The notes below the pieces were generated by a model. The model saw only the letters and a program-made list of their open reading frames with translations, did not search any database and was not told the DNA's origin. This document shows, in pieces, positions 1 through 10,179 of a DNA stretch of 64,000 bases. Within the stretch, counting starts at the first letter, position 1; each line of letters begins with the position of its first letter. The stretch comes from Carettochelys insculpta. Lineage: Eukaryota; Chordata; Testudines; Carettochelyidae. A program made the translations under genes and the position numbers. The stretch is from positions 77,796,298 to 77,860,297 of the forward strand of contig NC_134138.1 in NCBI RefSeq assembly GCF_033958435.1, read 5' to 3'.

Positions 1-1283
1 GGCTCCCCCGCCGAGGGGATCCAGGGTGCCCAGGCAGCCAGACGGGGAGTCCAAGAAGAGGCAGGACCCCTTCTGGACAGATGGTGACCTTGGAGACCTA
101 CTGGGGCTCTGGGGAGAGGAGGAGGTTTTCCAAGTAATGGGGAGCAAGCGACAGAATGCAGAAGCATTTGTCTGGCTGGCTAAGGGCCTGGCTGCCCAAG
201 GTCAACCTACCCACACTCTGGATCATGTCCAGAGCTGTAGTCCAGCCCATAGGCCAGCCCCGCACCCCAGGGCCCACAGGAGGACCCAGCCCTCATGACC
301 GCCGAGGAGGGGTCCAGCAATGCTCCCACCGGGCATCTGGCTGATGGGCATCCCCTCGCCGTGGCAGTGGACCTTCAGGAACCTACCCCACAGGGCACAC
401 ACCCCTGGGCCACAGCAGACCCCCACACTCCCAGCAGACTCCAGCCTGCAATGGCCCGGTCACAGCACAGCACTGGGATGGCAGCATGACCATCAGCGCC
501 CATCAGCACCCTCTTCTATGGACAGTGCTGTGCCCTAACCCGGAGGTAGGGGGCACTGACCACACAATGAGGCAACCCACAGGGACACCATGCCCAGGGA
601 TGGGGAAAGGGGGATGGGGACTCGGCACCCAAAGGAGGGTGGGGAGTGCGGGCCATGGGCCAGGGCACTGTACTAATGGCCTTCCTTCTCCCTCCCTCAC
701 TATTTCTGCAGCCGCACCATCAGAAGTCCCAGAAAGGCATGTGCCATCCATTGTCCTGGAGAGCCCGTTGGAGGCCAGGGACTGCCAGCACCCTGGGGCA
801 CCACCAGTGCCAGGACAGTCACATCCCCATCAGAACAAGGGGACAGCTGCTGTTTATCCCCAGTTCCTGGAGACTCTGTGTCTGCAGGTGGAGGTGGCTG
901 AGGAGAGGCTCCAGTATGACCAGGAGAAGTCTACCTGTCACTGGGCAGCAGAGCAGGACTTTATGGGTGATGTTTCGGGACATAGCTGCATCATTGCGGG
1001 ATGCCGTGGCACAGCTCCCACCCCCACTGTCCCCCCCACCAGTCTCCCTGCTGCCCCACCCACTGACCCATCTGCTGCTCCACGGGCCAACCTGTCTGCC
1101 ATGCTGCCTGCCAGCCCCCCAGGACTGGAGCCTGCTGGGGCTGAAGACTGTCTGGGGCAATCATCCCAGCCCTACCTGCCGCTCCTCCTGGCTCCTAGCC
1201 TGCCACATCAGGGACTGCACACAAAGGGGTCCCGTGACCCAAACTATTCGGGGGTCACTCCCACCCACCCCACCCCAGAGTGA
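1..1283 (+). pseudogene. Myb/SANT-like Harbinger accessory protein, degraded, 5' cut by window edge
   Basis: The companion gene of a Harbinger transposon. In this group a trihelix-type Myb/SANT-like protein binds DNA and helps the transposase into the nucleus (known for the family). An open frame over 26-298 contains WTDGDLGDLLGLWGEEEV followed by MGSKRQNAEAF and LAKGLAAQG. This is collinear with the intact homologue on the minus strand at 63.4-64.0 kb (LGLWGEEEVLQAMGSKRRN). After TLDHVQ the matching part of the domain, KVKELRQGYARAWDA in the homologue, is missing, so the DNA-binding domain is truncated. A pyrimidine-rich acceptor ending CTGCAG at about 706-712 introduces a second exon to 1283. 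It encodes VPERHVPSIVLESPLEA, collinear with VVPESPPG in the homologue, then a proline-rich tail. A frameshift near 950 is likely because the similarity changes frame there. The start codon is not in the window. Confidence 0.7.
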
Positions 1284-1660
1284 TGGTCTGATGTCCGAGA
1301 CGTCTGCTGGTGCCCTCATGTATATAGCTGTCCCCTCATTTGTATATTGTTGTCCCCCCCATGTAAAGAGTTCCAGCTTGCTGTTCACAATCCACACTAC
1401 ACAATTAGCATGTAATCAATAATTCACAGTTTCATTTTTTCAAAAAATCAAGTGAGACATGTGCCTGTTGTGGGGATGGTGTGCAGGTGAGGGGGTGGTG
1501 TGTGGGAGGCCCACCAGTGCTGGCCAGGGAGGTGCTCAGTGGGCCCCTTGATCAAAATGGTCCCACAGGGCCTCTCAGATCCATACCCACTGCTGGTGAG
1601 CTTGGCGGCTGGGTGCAGTGGCTGGCGGGGGGAAGCCATGCCATCGTTGACCCCCCACCA

Positions 1661-3000
1661 CTAGATGAAGGTCTCCCTCTTGCTGTCAACAATGTTGTGG
1701 AACATGCAGAATGTACCCACAACCTGGAGAATGTTCTGGAGACTGACATCCAGGTGTGTGAGGAGGCACTGCCACCAGCCCTTCAAGTGGCTGAAGGTCC
1801 TCTCCACCACCAGGCAGGCATGGTTCAGGAAGCCATTGAACTGCTTCTGGCTGGCATTGAGGTGGCCAGTGTATGGGCGCATGAGTCGGTGCTGGAGTGG
1901 CCACACCACATGTGCCATGAGGCAGAGGGGCACAGTGGTATCCCCCAGAAAGAGATCTCTCTTGGAGGTGTAGGTCACTGCCTTCAACTGGCGGCACAGT
2001 CCCAAGTTCCAGAACACACTGGTGTTGTGGGTACAGCCAGGCCAGCCCACACACACATCCTGGAAGCAGCCCCGGCTGTCCACCATGGCCTGCAGAACCA
2101 CTGAGTGGTAGCCCCTTCGGTTTATGTATCATTCCCCGGCTGTGATCCAGGGCGTGGATGGGGAGATGGGTCCCGCCTAGGGCCCCAAAGCAGTTTGGGA
2201 CCCCCATGGCAGTGAATCCTGCAACAGCTGCATCCAGGACCCTGACTCAGACCACCCGCTGGAGCAGCATGGCATTGAGCACACAGACCACCTGTGGGAA
2301 GGAGGCATGAGCACCCATCAGTGTGTGTAGGGTGCCCCCTGCCCCCCATGTATCATCCTCCTCGGCACCCCCCTCTGTGGCACCCACCCATCCAGCCCCT
2401 CCCTCCTCAGGCCCACACCCAGTATCTCCATCTCTAGACCTCCTCCCTCCCCGGGCCGCACACACGGGCCCACTTCCCCAGCCCCCCACCCACCTGTGGG
2501 TGCATGCCCTGGCCTCCTTACCTACATGACGATAGCCCCAACCATGGCCTTTCCCACTCGAAACTGATAGCCAACAAAGATGTAGCTGTCTGGAGTGGCC
2601 AGCTTCCAGACAGCTGTTGTGATCCTCTTCTCCACGGGGAGGGTGCACCGCATCTGGGTGTCCTGATGCCTCAGTGTGACGGTGAGCCACTGGCAGAGCT
2701 CCAGGAAGGTCTGCCGGTGCATGCAGAAGTTCCACAGCCACATGTCATCATCCCACTCCCCCAAGACCAGGTGCTCCCACCACTCTGAGCAGGTGAGGTC
2801 GCTCCAGAAGTGGTGGAGCACCCAGCAGAGGGGGGAGGGAACAGGGGAGCCTGTTGGTCAGGGGCATCCCCGTCTGCCCCCAGGGAGGGCTTTCCTGCCA
2901 GAAGATGCTGAGTGGCTTTCTGTGTAGCAGCTAGCAGGGCACTTGCTCCCTGGGTGACAGCCTGGAAGGCTTCCAGGTGCTGCTGCTGCTGGGGGTCCAT
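1661..3000 (-). pseudogene. PIF/Harbinger transposase (HARBI1-like), inactive
   Basis: The remnant of a DDE transposase that would excise and integrate the element. On the minus strand the N-terminal frame opens at 3000 with MDPQQQQHLEAF. The next block (2821-2522, another frame) carries SEWWEHLVLGEWDDD and the helix-turn-helix-like WKLATPDSYIFVGYQFRVGK. After an intron-like gap, VVCVLNAMLLQRVV (about 2290-2250) leads into the catalytic part at 2207-1661. The first catalytic motif reads ALGGTHLPI where the intact copy has ALDGTHIPI. The second reads CTHNTSVF instead of STHDARVF. The glutamate motif LVVERTFSHLKG is kept. Two of three catalytic acids are therefore lost, and the frame is broken at least twice. 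The gene is convergent with the SANT-like gene at 1-1283. Confidence 0.85.
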
Positions 3001-3350
3001 GGCTGCTGTGACTTGGTCTGTGAGAGTGTAGCTAGCACTCTGAAGACCTCATGCTGTGCAGGCCAGGGGTGTCTGGGAGGGGCCCTTTAAAGGAGCAGCT
3101 TGCTGTTTCCCCAGAAGGGTTAGTCCAGCCAGTGACCCCATCCACGGGCTTTCCTGGCTCCTTATTTTGAAAGGGGGTGCTTATGAGTGTAGACGCTCTG
3201 ATTTTCCACCCAGGGCAGCCCCTTTTGATGTTCCTCGTTGCTACTTTGACACTGAACATTGATGACACCAGCCCCGGAGGATGTGTGGATGATACGCGTT
3301 GAAATAGCCTATTTCAATGTCATTACTTTGAAACAGGCTGCTTCGACTTA

Positions 3351-4061
3351 GGCTACGTCTACACGTGCAGCCAACATCGAAATAGCTTATTTGGATGTTG
3401 CGACATCGAAATAGGCTATTTCGATGAATAACGTCTACACGTCCTCCAGGGCCGGCAACGTCGATGTTCAACTTCGACGTTGCTCAGCCCAACATCGAAA
3501 TAGGCACAGCGAGGGAACGTCTACACTTCAAAGTAGCACACATCGAAATAGGGATGCCAGGCACAGCTGCAGACAGGGTCACAGGGCGGACTCAACAGCA
3601 AGCCGCTCCCTTAAAGGGCCCCTCCCAGACACAGTTGCACTAAACAACACAAGATACACAGAGCTGACAACTGGTTGCAGACCCTGTGCCTGCAGCATAG
3701 ATCCCCAGCTGCCGCAGAAGCAGCCAGAAGCCCTGGGCTAAGGGCTGCTGCCCACAGTGACCATAGAGCCCCGCAGGGGCTGGAGAGAGAGCATCTCTCA
3801 ACCCCCCAGCTGATGGCCGCCATGGAGGACCCAGCAATTTCGACGTTGCGGGACGCGGATCGTCTACACTGTCCCTACTTCGACGTTGAACGTCGAAGTA
3901 GGGCGCTATTCCTATCTCCTCATGAGGTTAGCGGCTTCGACTTCTCGCCGCCTAACGTCGAAGTTAACTTCAAAATAGCGCCCGACGCGTGTAGACGTGA
4001 CGGGCGCTATTTCGAAGTTGGTGCCGCTACTTCGAAGTAGCGTGCACGTGTAGACGCAGCC
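3351..4061 (+). mobile_element. 711-bp Harbinger MITE, copy A
   Basis: A non-autonomous element with TTA duplicated on both sides (3348-3350 and 4062-4064). Termini are GGCTACGTCTACACGTG and, inverted, GGCTGCGTCTACACGTG. It has no transposase. Its left half follows the left end of element 5 (59779 onward), including the CTCCCTTAAAGGGCCCCTCC stretch. It continues to the region matching the transposase N-terminus, read here as IDPQLPQKQPEALG and a stop. The right half has paired TTCGAAGT/ACTTCGAA-type motifs. Copies B (5389-6099) and C (26206-26916) are the same length and nearly identical by eye. It is inserted into Harbinger element 1. Confidence 0.92.
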
Positions 4062-4086
4062 TTAGTGTCCTAGTGTAGACATAGCC

Positions 4087-5388
4087 ATTGTGTTTGGTCT
4101 TCATAGAGGAAGCTTATGTTGGGTCAGAGCTGGACCTACTCACTCCAATCTATATTTGTAACTGTATTTCAGATACCGCTGAAAGCTTAACTCTGTGAAG
4201 TTTCCTAGTGAGCCCATTGCTATTAAACATTCAGATTTGTTTCTAAAATACAGCAGTGATGATATCAGTAACATTTTTGAAGGATATGAGATCATAAGAA
4301 TCCTGGTGATAAGAAATCACTGTGTCTGTTTTGACTTTCCAACAAGGTTTTTAATTATTTGCTACCTCTGTAAAAACACCTACATTCCAAAGAAAATGAG
4401 CCTAAAACAAAATACTAGTCTACCTCTGTGTTTGTAATGTTTTATCTCGATTCTTTTTCTAGGCTGTTTTATTGTCACCTCTGAATATTGGCTTGTGGCC
4501 TGCTCCCATGGTGGGAGACCTGAATCCTGGCACAAGAGTGGGACCAACACTAAGGTGTCTTTTTGTCACTTGATTTCAACGACTCAGGGATGGAGACAAG
4601 CAATCAGGTTGGCACGATACTTTTGTCCATAAAATGCTAATCTAGTTGCATACCATACACCTGTAACCCACCTCCCCCTTATCTCCCTGGTGCAGGCAGC
4701 CCTTTTCTGCGTGCCTGATGTTGTTGAAAGTAAAAGAAAGCCTGATTCTCCCAGCGGTGATGTTGGATAGCTGGGAACCCGCTATCTGCTCCTCTGCTGC
4801 TTTTGTTTTGGTGGTAAAGGAAATGAAAGTTGGCGGTACCTCCATCTATGTGTGCTTTGGGAGCTTCTAGGAATAAACATGAGCTAATCTCAGGTAAAGA
4901 GGTCTGAGGCAACATTAACAAGTGTAAACAATATGCTCCCATTATACACTGAATGTCAACTCAGCTTCACTGAACAATTTAAGGAAACATGACATAGACT
5001 GAGATCGAATGTCACAACTGATTTAAATCAGCAGGGTCCGTTCGATAAATCACTTAACAAATGCAATTTACAGTAGCAGAGGAAACTTATCTAACTTGAA
5101 TTTGCAGTGTTGCTCTCTGCCCCATCTCTGCATGTACACTCCTCTTGAGTTTGAATCGCATCCTTAGGGGGTGCACTTGAATATCTTGACGCAGGTGACT
5201 TGGTTCAGCACTGGCCAAGGCAACAAGAGGCAGAACAGCTCTAACTTGGTTGTGGATGGGGAAGAGGGCATACACTACTTCTAATTATTTAAAAACATAA
5301 ACATGTCAGAATGCTGAACGATTTGAAACACTTTTTGTGATGCAGGAAATACTAGGAATTCCCATGTGGGAACATTCTTCATCATTAT
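4087..5388. other. No gene or repeat recognised
   Basis: AT-rich intergenic sequence between element 1 and MITE copy B. Only short unsupported open frames occur (for example 4195-4437 on + and 4942-4642 on -), with no recognisable domain, splice context or repeat ends. Confidence 0.5.
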
Positions 5389-6099
5389 AGCTGTGTCTGC
5401 ACGTGCACGCTACTTCGAAGTAGCGGCACTAACTTCGACATAGCGCCCGTCGTGGCTACACGCGTCGGGCGCTATTTCGAAGTTAACTTCGACGTTAGGC
5501 GGCGAGACGTCGAAGTCGCTAACCTCATGAGGGGATCGGAATAGCGCCCTACTTCGACGTTCAACGTCGAAGTAGGGACCATGTAGACAATCCGCGTCCC
5601 GCAACGTCGAAATTGCCGGGTCCTCCATGGTGGCCATCAGCTGGGGGGTTGAGAGATGCTCTCTCTCCAGCCCCTGCGGGGCTCTATGGTCACCGTGGGC
5701 AGCAGCCCTTAGCCCAGGGTTTCTGGCTGCTGCTGCAGCAGCTGGGGATCCATGCTGCATGCACAGGGTCTGCAATCAGTTGTTGGCTCTGTGTATCTTG
5801 TGTTGTTTAGTGCAACTGTGTCTGGGAGGGGCCCTTTAAGGGAGCGGCTTGCTGTTGAGTCCGCCCTGTGACCCTGTCTGCAGCTGTGCCTGGCACCCTT
5901 ATTTCGATGTGTGCTACTTTGGCGTGTAGACGTACCCTCGCTGCGCCTATTTTGATGTGGTGCCGCGCAACGTCGAAGTTGAACATCGACGTTGCCAGCC
6001 CTGGAGGACGTGTAGACGTTATTCATCGAAATAGCCTATTTCGATGTTGCTACATCGAAATAAGCTATTTCGATGTTGGCTTCACGTGTAGACATAGCC
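5389..6099 (-). mobile_element. 711-bp Harbinger MITE, copy B
   Basis: An inverted copy of the same MITE as 3351-4061 and 26206-26916, again exactly 711 bp. The left terminus is AGCTGTGTCTGCACGTGCAC and the right is CACGTGTAGACATAGCC. Flanking triplets are TAT (5386-5388) and AAT (6100-6102), so the target duplication is imperfect. On the minus strand this copy keeps an ATG at the transposase-start position: MDPQLLQQQPETLG followed by a stop. Copies A and C have ATA (Ile) there. Dense TCGAAATA and TTCGAAGT motifs lie next to both ends. Confidence 0.9.
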
Positions 6100-6111
6100 A
6101 ATGTTTGCTCA

Positions 6112-6400
6112 TTCTCTGGGTACATCCATCTTACATGTGTAGACATACCTAAGCTAGCATTCATCTATTTATCTGTAAGAAAATGCTGTGGTGAAGCTGC
6201 TGCAGCAGCCCTAGCTAGCCAATACAGCACTTAACCTAGTCCCAAGTGGAAGTTGTCTGTTGCATCAGCCTGTGCTGCTGCATGTGTTGCCATGGTCTCA
6301 TTGCAATTGTTAGTTAAGCCAGCCATATCAAAGCCATCTCAGTGTGTTTATATATTCTGCAGTCACATCTCCAGTCGTAGTGTTGTAGACATACCCTAGG
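6112..6400. mobile_element. Possible degenerate MITE
   Basis: The segment contains TGTGTAGACATACCT at about 6136-6150 and ends with TTGTAGACATACCCTA at about 6386-6401. These resemble the terminal TGTAGACATACCC type common among reptile MITEs. No clear left end or duplication was found, so this is a weak call. Confidence 0.3.
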
Positions 6401-6689
6401 TAACAGATCAGTTCAAGACCGTAAAATTTATGAATGTGATAAAACACAAAAGCCATTAAAGTAAGTTTAATTGGAGGACAAATTTGAGCCCTACCACATG
6501 GTGCATTCTCTCTCTGCTCTTACCTTTGCCTCATTATCACTGTTTGACATGCTGCTTATTCTGAGGCAGCAGATCCCTCATGCCATGTCTTTTTGCATGC
6601 TGACTAAGTTTTGTTATGAAAATCCTAGAGTGGTTATATCTGCACACCCCACTCAGCTGAAGCAGGCCTCTTTGGAATGAGTACCCTAT

Positions 6690-7440
6690 GAGCCAGCAAA
6701 GGAAAACCTTTTTTTCAGAAAAGGAAGAAGGACTCGAAAGTGAAGCTACATTTCCAGTAAACTTCTCATCTGCCCCATCTGAAGATGTACTGTCTCCCCT
6801 CCTTCCATCACTAGGTGATGATTTTAAGAACTTTCTGAATATTTCTGATCGGATGTCAGATGAGCTGCAGATTCTCTTACAGTATTTACACATCACAAAT
6901 TCATGGATATTCTGCATACCTCCTCCTCACCCAGGATTGCCATTGCAATTAACAAGGTGATTCTGGATCCTAACAGTCATCTGGCAGACACCAGCCTCCA
7001 TCACATGAGCCACTAATAAAGCCTCACAGAAAACAAAAGAGCAAACAAAAAACAACAACAAAAAATCAAAAAACACTCTATCCATCCCAAAGAGGCAGGC
7101 TTCGTGTTTCAAAATCCTCAGCCTAACGCCTTTTTAGAGGATGCTATTAATGCATAAATTAAGCAACATCCTGTCAAGTCAACCCCACATGATCGTGCTT
7201 GATAGGATAGCATATTGGTCAGTGGTGTTACAGCTTAGAGTCCTGGACTACCAAACTGTGATGGCCAAATATGATTTTATTATGGGAAATCCAATACATC
7301 TTGGAACATTTACTGGAGGCACAAAAGGAACAATTTCAGGCACATCATAGAAAGGGCCAATTAATAGGCTAACTGGTGATGGAGACATGACCTATGAGGA
7401 AGATTGAAAGAATTGGGTTTGCCTAGTCTGGGAAAGATAA
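6690..7440 (+). pseudogene. DIRS-like gag remnant
   Basis: An open segment (6688-6960) has an acidic, serine/proline-rich start and LQILLQYLHI, then in shifted frames AIAINKVILDPNS, KEAGFVFQNPQPNAF and VLQLRVLDYQTVMAKYDF. These follow the order of the conserved gag-like part of vertebrate DIRS elements (the ALPINEAILDP / HPQPNS / LRIANYQALMAKYDY type), as I recall that family. Several frameshifts and stops separate them. No function remains. Confidence 0.55.
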
Positions 7441-7559
7441 GACAAAGAGGTCCTTGTAACATTGTCTCGACCCCAATCCATGACCTCTCAAACTGCATCT
7501 TGTAAGTACTTTTGAAGAGTTGGTGGAGGACTAAAACAATTACACCTTGCAACATCAGC

Positions 7560-8240
7560 CATGACCTACACACTTATCAGAACCCTTAAACGTCCCCTGG
7601 CCCTTTTCCACAGCAGTTGTGAAAATATCACCTTTGACAGATGGAACTTGGAGGAAAAGAGTTACATCATTCAGTTCCTGGCCCCATTCCAACCCTCCTT
7701 CACCATGCTGATTCAGGGTACTACTTCATCAAGAAATATATCATGTGTTAGGCTTAGAGATTGAAGAAGCCAGAAGCAAGGGATATTACTTCTGTTTTCT
7801 GATACCTGAGGTAAAGGAAGGATGAAGACTCTGTCTAGATCTAAGACCATTAAACAAATAATAGAAAGGTACAGGTGTTCAAGAGAATCATGCTAGCAGC
7901 CATTATTCTGGGTATAGAGCAAGGAGACTGATTTCTGTCCCTGGACCTAGAAGATGTCTGCTTCCATATCTCAACACAACACCATACAGGTGATTCTTAT
8001 GGTTTATCTTTGGGCAGGACCATTATTAATACAGAATGCACCACCCAGCATATTCTCCAGGGTTCTTTCCACTGTAGCAGTACACTAACCTGTATATTGC
8101 AACCAAAGTTTATCAGCACCAATCTCAATGCAATGAAAGTGAGAGCATTCCTTTGCTATACAGACTCACCACATTGAGATAAATGCCTCTCTAATATGCT
8201 AGGGACCTCACCTATACAGCCACAAGGTTCAGGGCAAATA
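7560..8240 (+). pseudogene. DIRS-like reverse transcriptase remnant
   Basis: Short motifs in shifting frames recall the DIRS reverse transcriptase. LCLDLRPLNK (about 7828-7857) resembles the VLDLRxLN block. SLDLEDVCFHIST (about 7938-7976) resembles the SLDLKDAYFHIPI block that holds the first catalytic aspartate. Stops interrupt every frame, and the YxDD block was not found. Confidence 0.5.
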
Positions 8241-8999
8241 GCATATGATATCACTCCATATCACTCTTCTGGTGCTAAGGGACAGCAGGAAAGCCTGTGT
8301 GCACTTTCTGCCTTTCATCATGAGAACCTACACATACATCATGATGGATGATAAGACTTGTGTGTCTTACATAATTCACTTTGGGGGTGTAACACCTCCC
8401 TCCCTTTGCAGGTGTGCACTCAAACTTTGGAATCTGTGTGTCCATCATAAAGTGCTCATTCCTTTGTCTGTCTATCAGGGATACAGAGTTTGACAGCTGA
8501 GATAGTCAGAATTTTTCTCACAGACACAAGTAGATGAACTCAGAGGTGCTTTGACATATATTCACCCCACGGGGAATTTTGACTATGGATTTCTTCACTA
8601 ATTGCCAGAACAATAGATGTCTTTGTTACTACTTCAGAAAAGGCCTTGGGGAACATTCTTTTGCAGATTTCCTCATCCTCCTATAGGATTTGGACCCCTT
8701 GATTGCCTTGTCCCAGTTTTCACTTCTAGTCAAGGTTATAATGAAAATTCGGTGAGACAAACTTAGAGTTATTCTGATTGCCCCTGCTGGTTTTGACAAA
8801 TCTGGTGCCATTACCTGACACAGATGGCAGTAAGTCCTCCAGTTAATCTATGGCCTACTTCTGCTCTCTCAAAAGAATGGGTTGGTCCATCACCTCCCTG
8901 CCCCCGCCCTGCAGATTGTGCAGCTAGGCATATAGGATAATGAGTGGCCTTGATGGCACACACACCATTCAGAGTCTTAAAAAAAACCAAAAGCACTAA

Positions 9000-9256
9000 G
9001 GCTGTGGTTACACTAGCCCCTCCTTTCCATTTGGTTTTGGGAAGAAGGGGCTTTTGAAATCCAGTGGGGGGAGTCATTTCAAAAGGCCCTCGGCTACATG
9101 GGCGACGTGCATTTTGAAACTGTCACTTTTGAAGCACGCATGGCCACCAGTGTGCTAATGAGGCACTACATATTCATGGAAGCACCTCATTAGCATCTGT
9201 TGAAGTAGCTGATTACCATAGCCCCTCAAAAAAGAGGAGCTAGTGTAGCCACAGCC
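9000..9256 (+). mobile_element. 257-bp Harbinger-type MITE inside the DIRS remnant
   Basis: The termini pair as GGCTGTGGTTACACTAGC (left) and GCTAGTGTAGCCACAGCC (right). The left flanking triplet is TAA (8997-8999) and the right is TAT (9257-9259). Internal sequence with GGGAAGAAGGGGCTTTTGAAA and GTGCTAATGAGGCACT matches the MITEs at 32404-32842 and 46740-46900. It lies between the reverse transcriptase and recombinase segments of the DIRS-like element, so it arrived later. Confidence 0.8.
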
Positions 9257-9389
9257 TATGTGATTCTAAGTCCATATCCCAAGTTTCTATTTACTTTCTC
9301 TGTACTTTCCATATGATTCAGCAGATCCATCTCCCTGGGCTTTTTTTCCCCCTGAAACCACTTCGTGACAACAGGGAGATGATTTTGCA

Positions 9390-9790
9390 TGTGCCTTATG
9401 TTGGAAGAATGCTAACATTCTACTTGCACAGGACTAAGGATTTTAAAAAAAAGCCACTAGGCACTTTATGCCATTCACAGAAAGATTCAAAGGCTCTGTG
9501 ATATCTTCTCAAGACTATCCAAACGGGTGTCTCATTGCAATAATTGCTATTATTAAGGGCACAGCCTACTGCCACTGTCAAGATCCATACACACTTCACA
9601 AGGTCAGTTTCTGCCTTGGTCACATTCCTTAAAGAAGTCCTTGTCTTAAAAATCTGTAGAGCAGGAACATGGGCTTCTGCCCACACTTCCACAGAACATT
9701 ACACAGTCACACAGGATTTAGCCAGTATGCCATCTTTGACTATCTCTGTGGTAACAGACTCCACACCAAATTCCCAGCCTCCAATGCTGG
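9390..9790 (+). pseudogene. DIRS-like tyrosine recombinase remnant
   Basis: The C-terminal part of a tyrosine recombinase. YLHRTKDFKKKPLG (from about 9420) resembles the start of the domain. A later frame (9544-9720) has KIHTHFTRSVSALV, resembling the HxxR catalytic block, then KICRAGTWASAHTSTEHYTV with the conserved tryptophan and the candidate catalytic tyrosine. In DIRS elements this enzyme inserts circular DNA without making target duplications. At least one stop (about 9501) breaks the frame. Confidence 0.6.
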
Positions 9791-10179
9791 GTACTGCTTA
9801 GGAGTCACCAAGAGTGGAGCACTCATGGCAACATCACTCAGAGAAGAGGAAGTCACAAACCTTGTGCAATACTGATAGTTCTTTGAGATGTGCTCCCCTC
9901 CGGGTGCCTCACAAACTGCCCTCCTCCTTTCTACTTTGGAAGTTTCCAGACAGCTTTGATGCTGAGGAAGAACTGCAGGAGAGGGTTCACCTGTGTGGTG
10001 CTAGATAGCTGTGAGGGAGACCACCAGGGAGGGAAAGCACATGTGCAGGCTCAGTGGACAGTGCTACCAAAAATCTTCAATTAGAAGTTCAGTGTGCATA
10101 TACCTACAGCACAGCACGCATTGATTCACACATCCTGAAGACTCATCATTAGTGCACAAAGTGAGTAACTCTGTCTTTC

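Larger units (their letters stand above)
1..4086 (-). mobile_element. PIF/Harbinger element 1, cut by the window edge
   Basis: A degenerate two-gene Harbinger transposon. A Myb/SANT-like gene runs on + (1-1283) and a transposase on - (3000-1661), so the genes converge. The end beyond the transposase start reads AGTGTAGACATAGCC at about 4072-4086, the inverted form of the GGCTATGTCTACACT terminus seen on other elements here. The other end lies left of base 1. A 711-bp MITE (3351-4061) is inserted just inside the right end. The sequence at 3060-3350, including the AGGGGCCCTTTAAAGGAGC stretch upstream of the transposase, matches the left end of the intact element 5 in inverted orientation. Many frameshifts and stops show it is old and inactive. 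Confidence 0.85.
6690..10170 (+). mobile_element. DIRS-like retrotransposon remnant
   Basis: A heavily mutated element with gag-like (about 6690-7440), reverse transcriptase (about 7560-8240) and tyrosine recombinase (about 9390-9790) segments in the order expected for DIRS elements. It is followed by a tail beginning TTCTTTGAGATGTGCTCCC near 9880 and ending around GTGAGTAACT at 10158-10167. All frames carry stops. A 257-bp MITE sits inside at 9000-9256. Family assignment rests on recognising motifs, not on a search. The left boundary is not defined. Confidence 0.65.
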
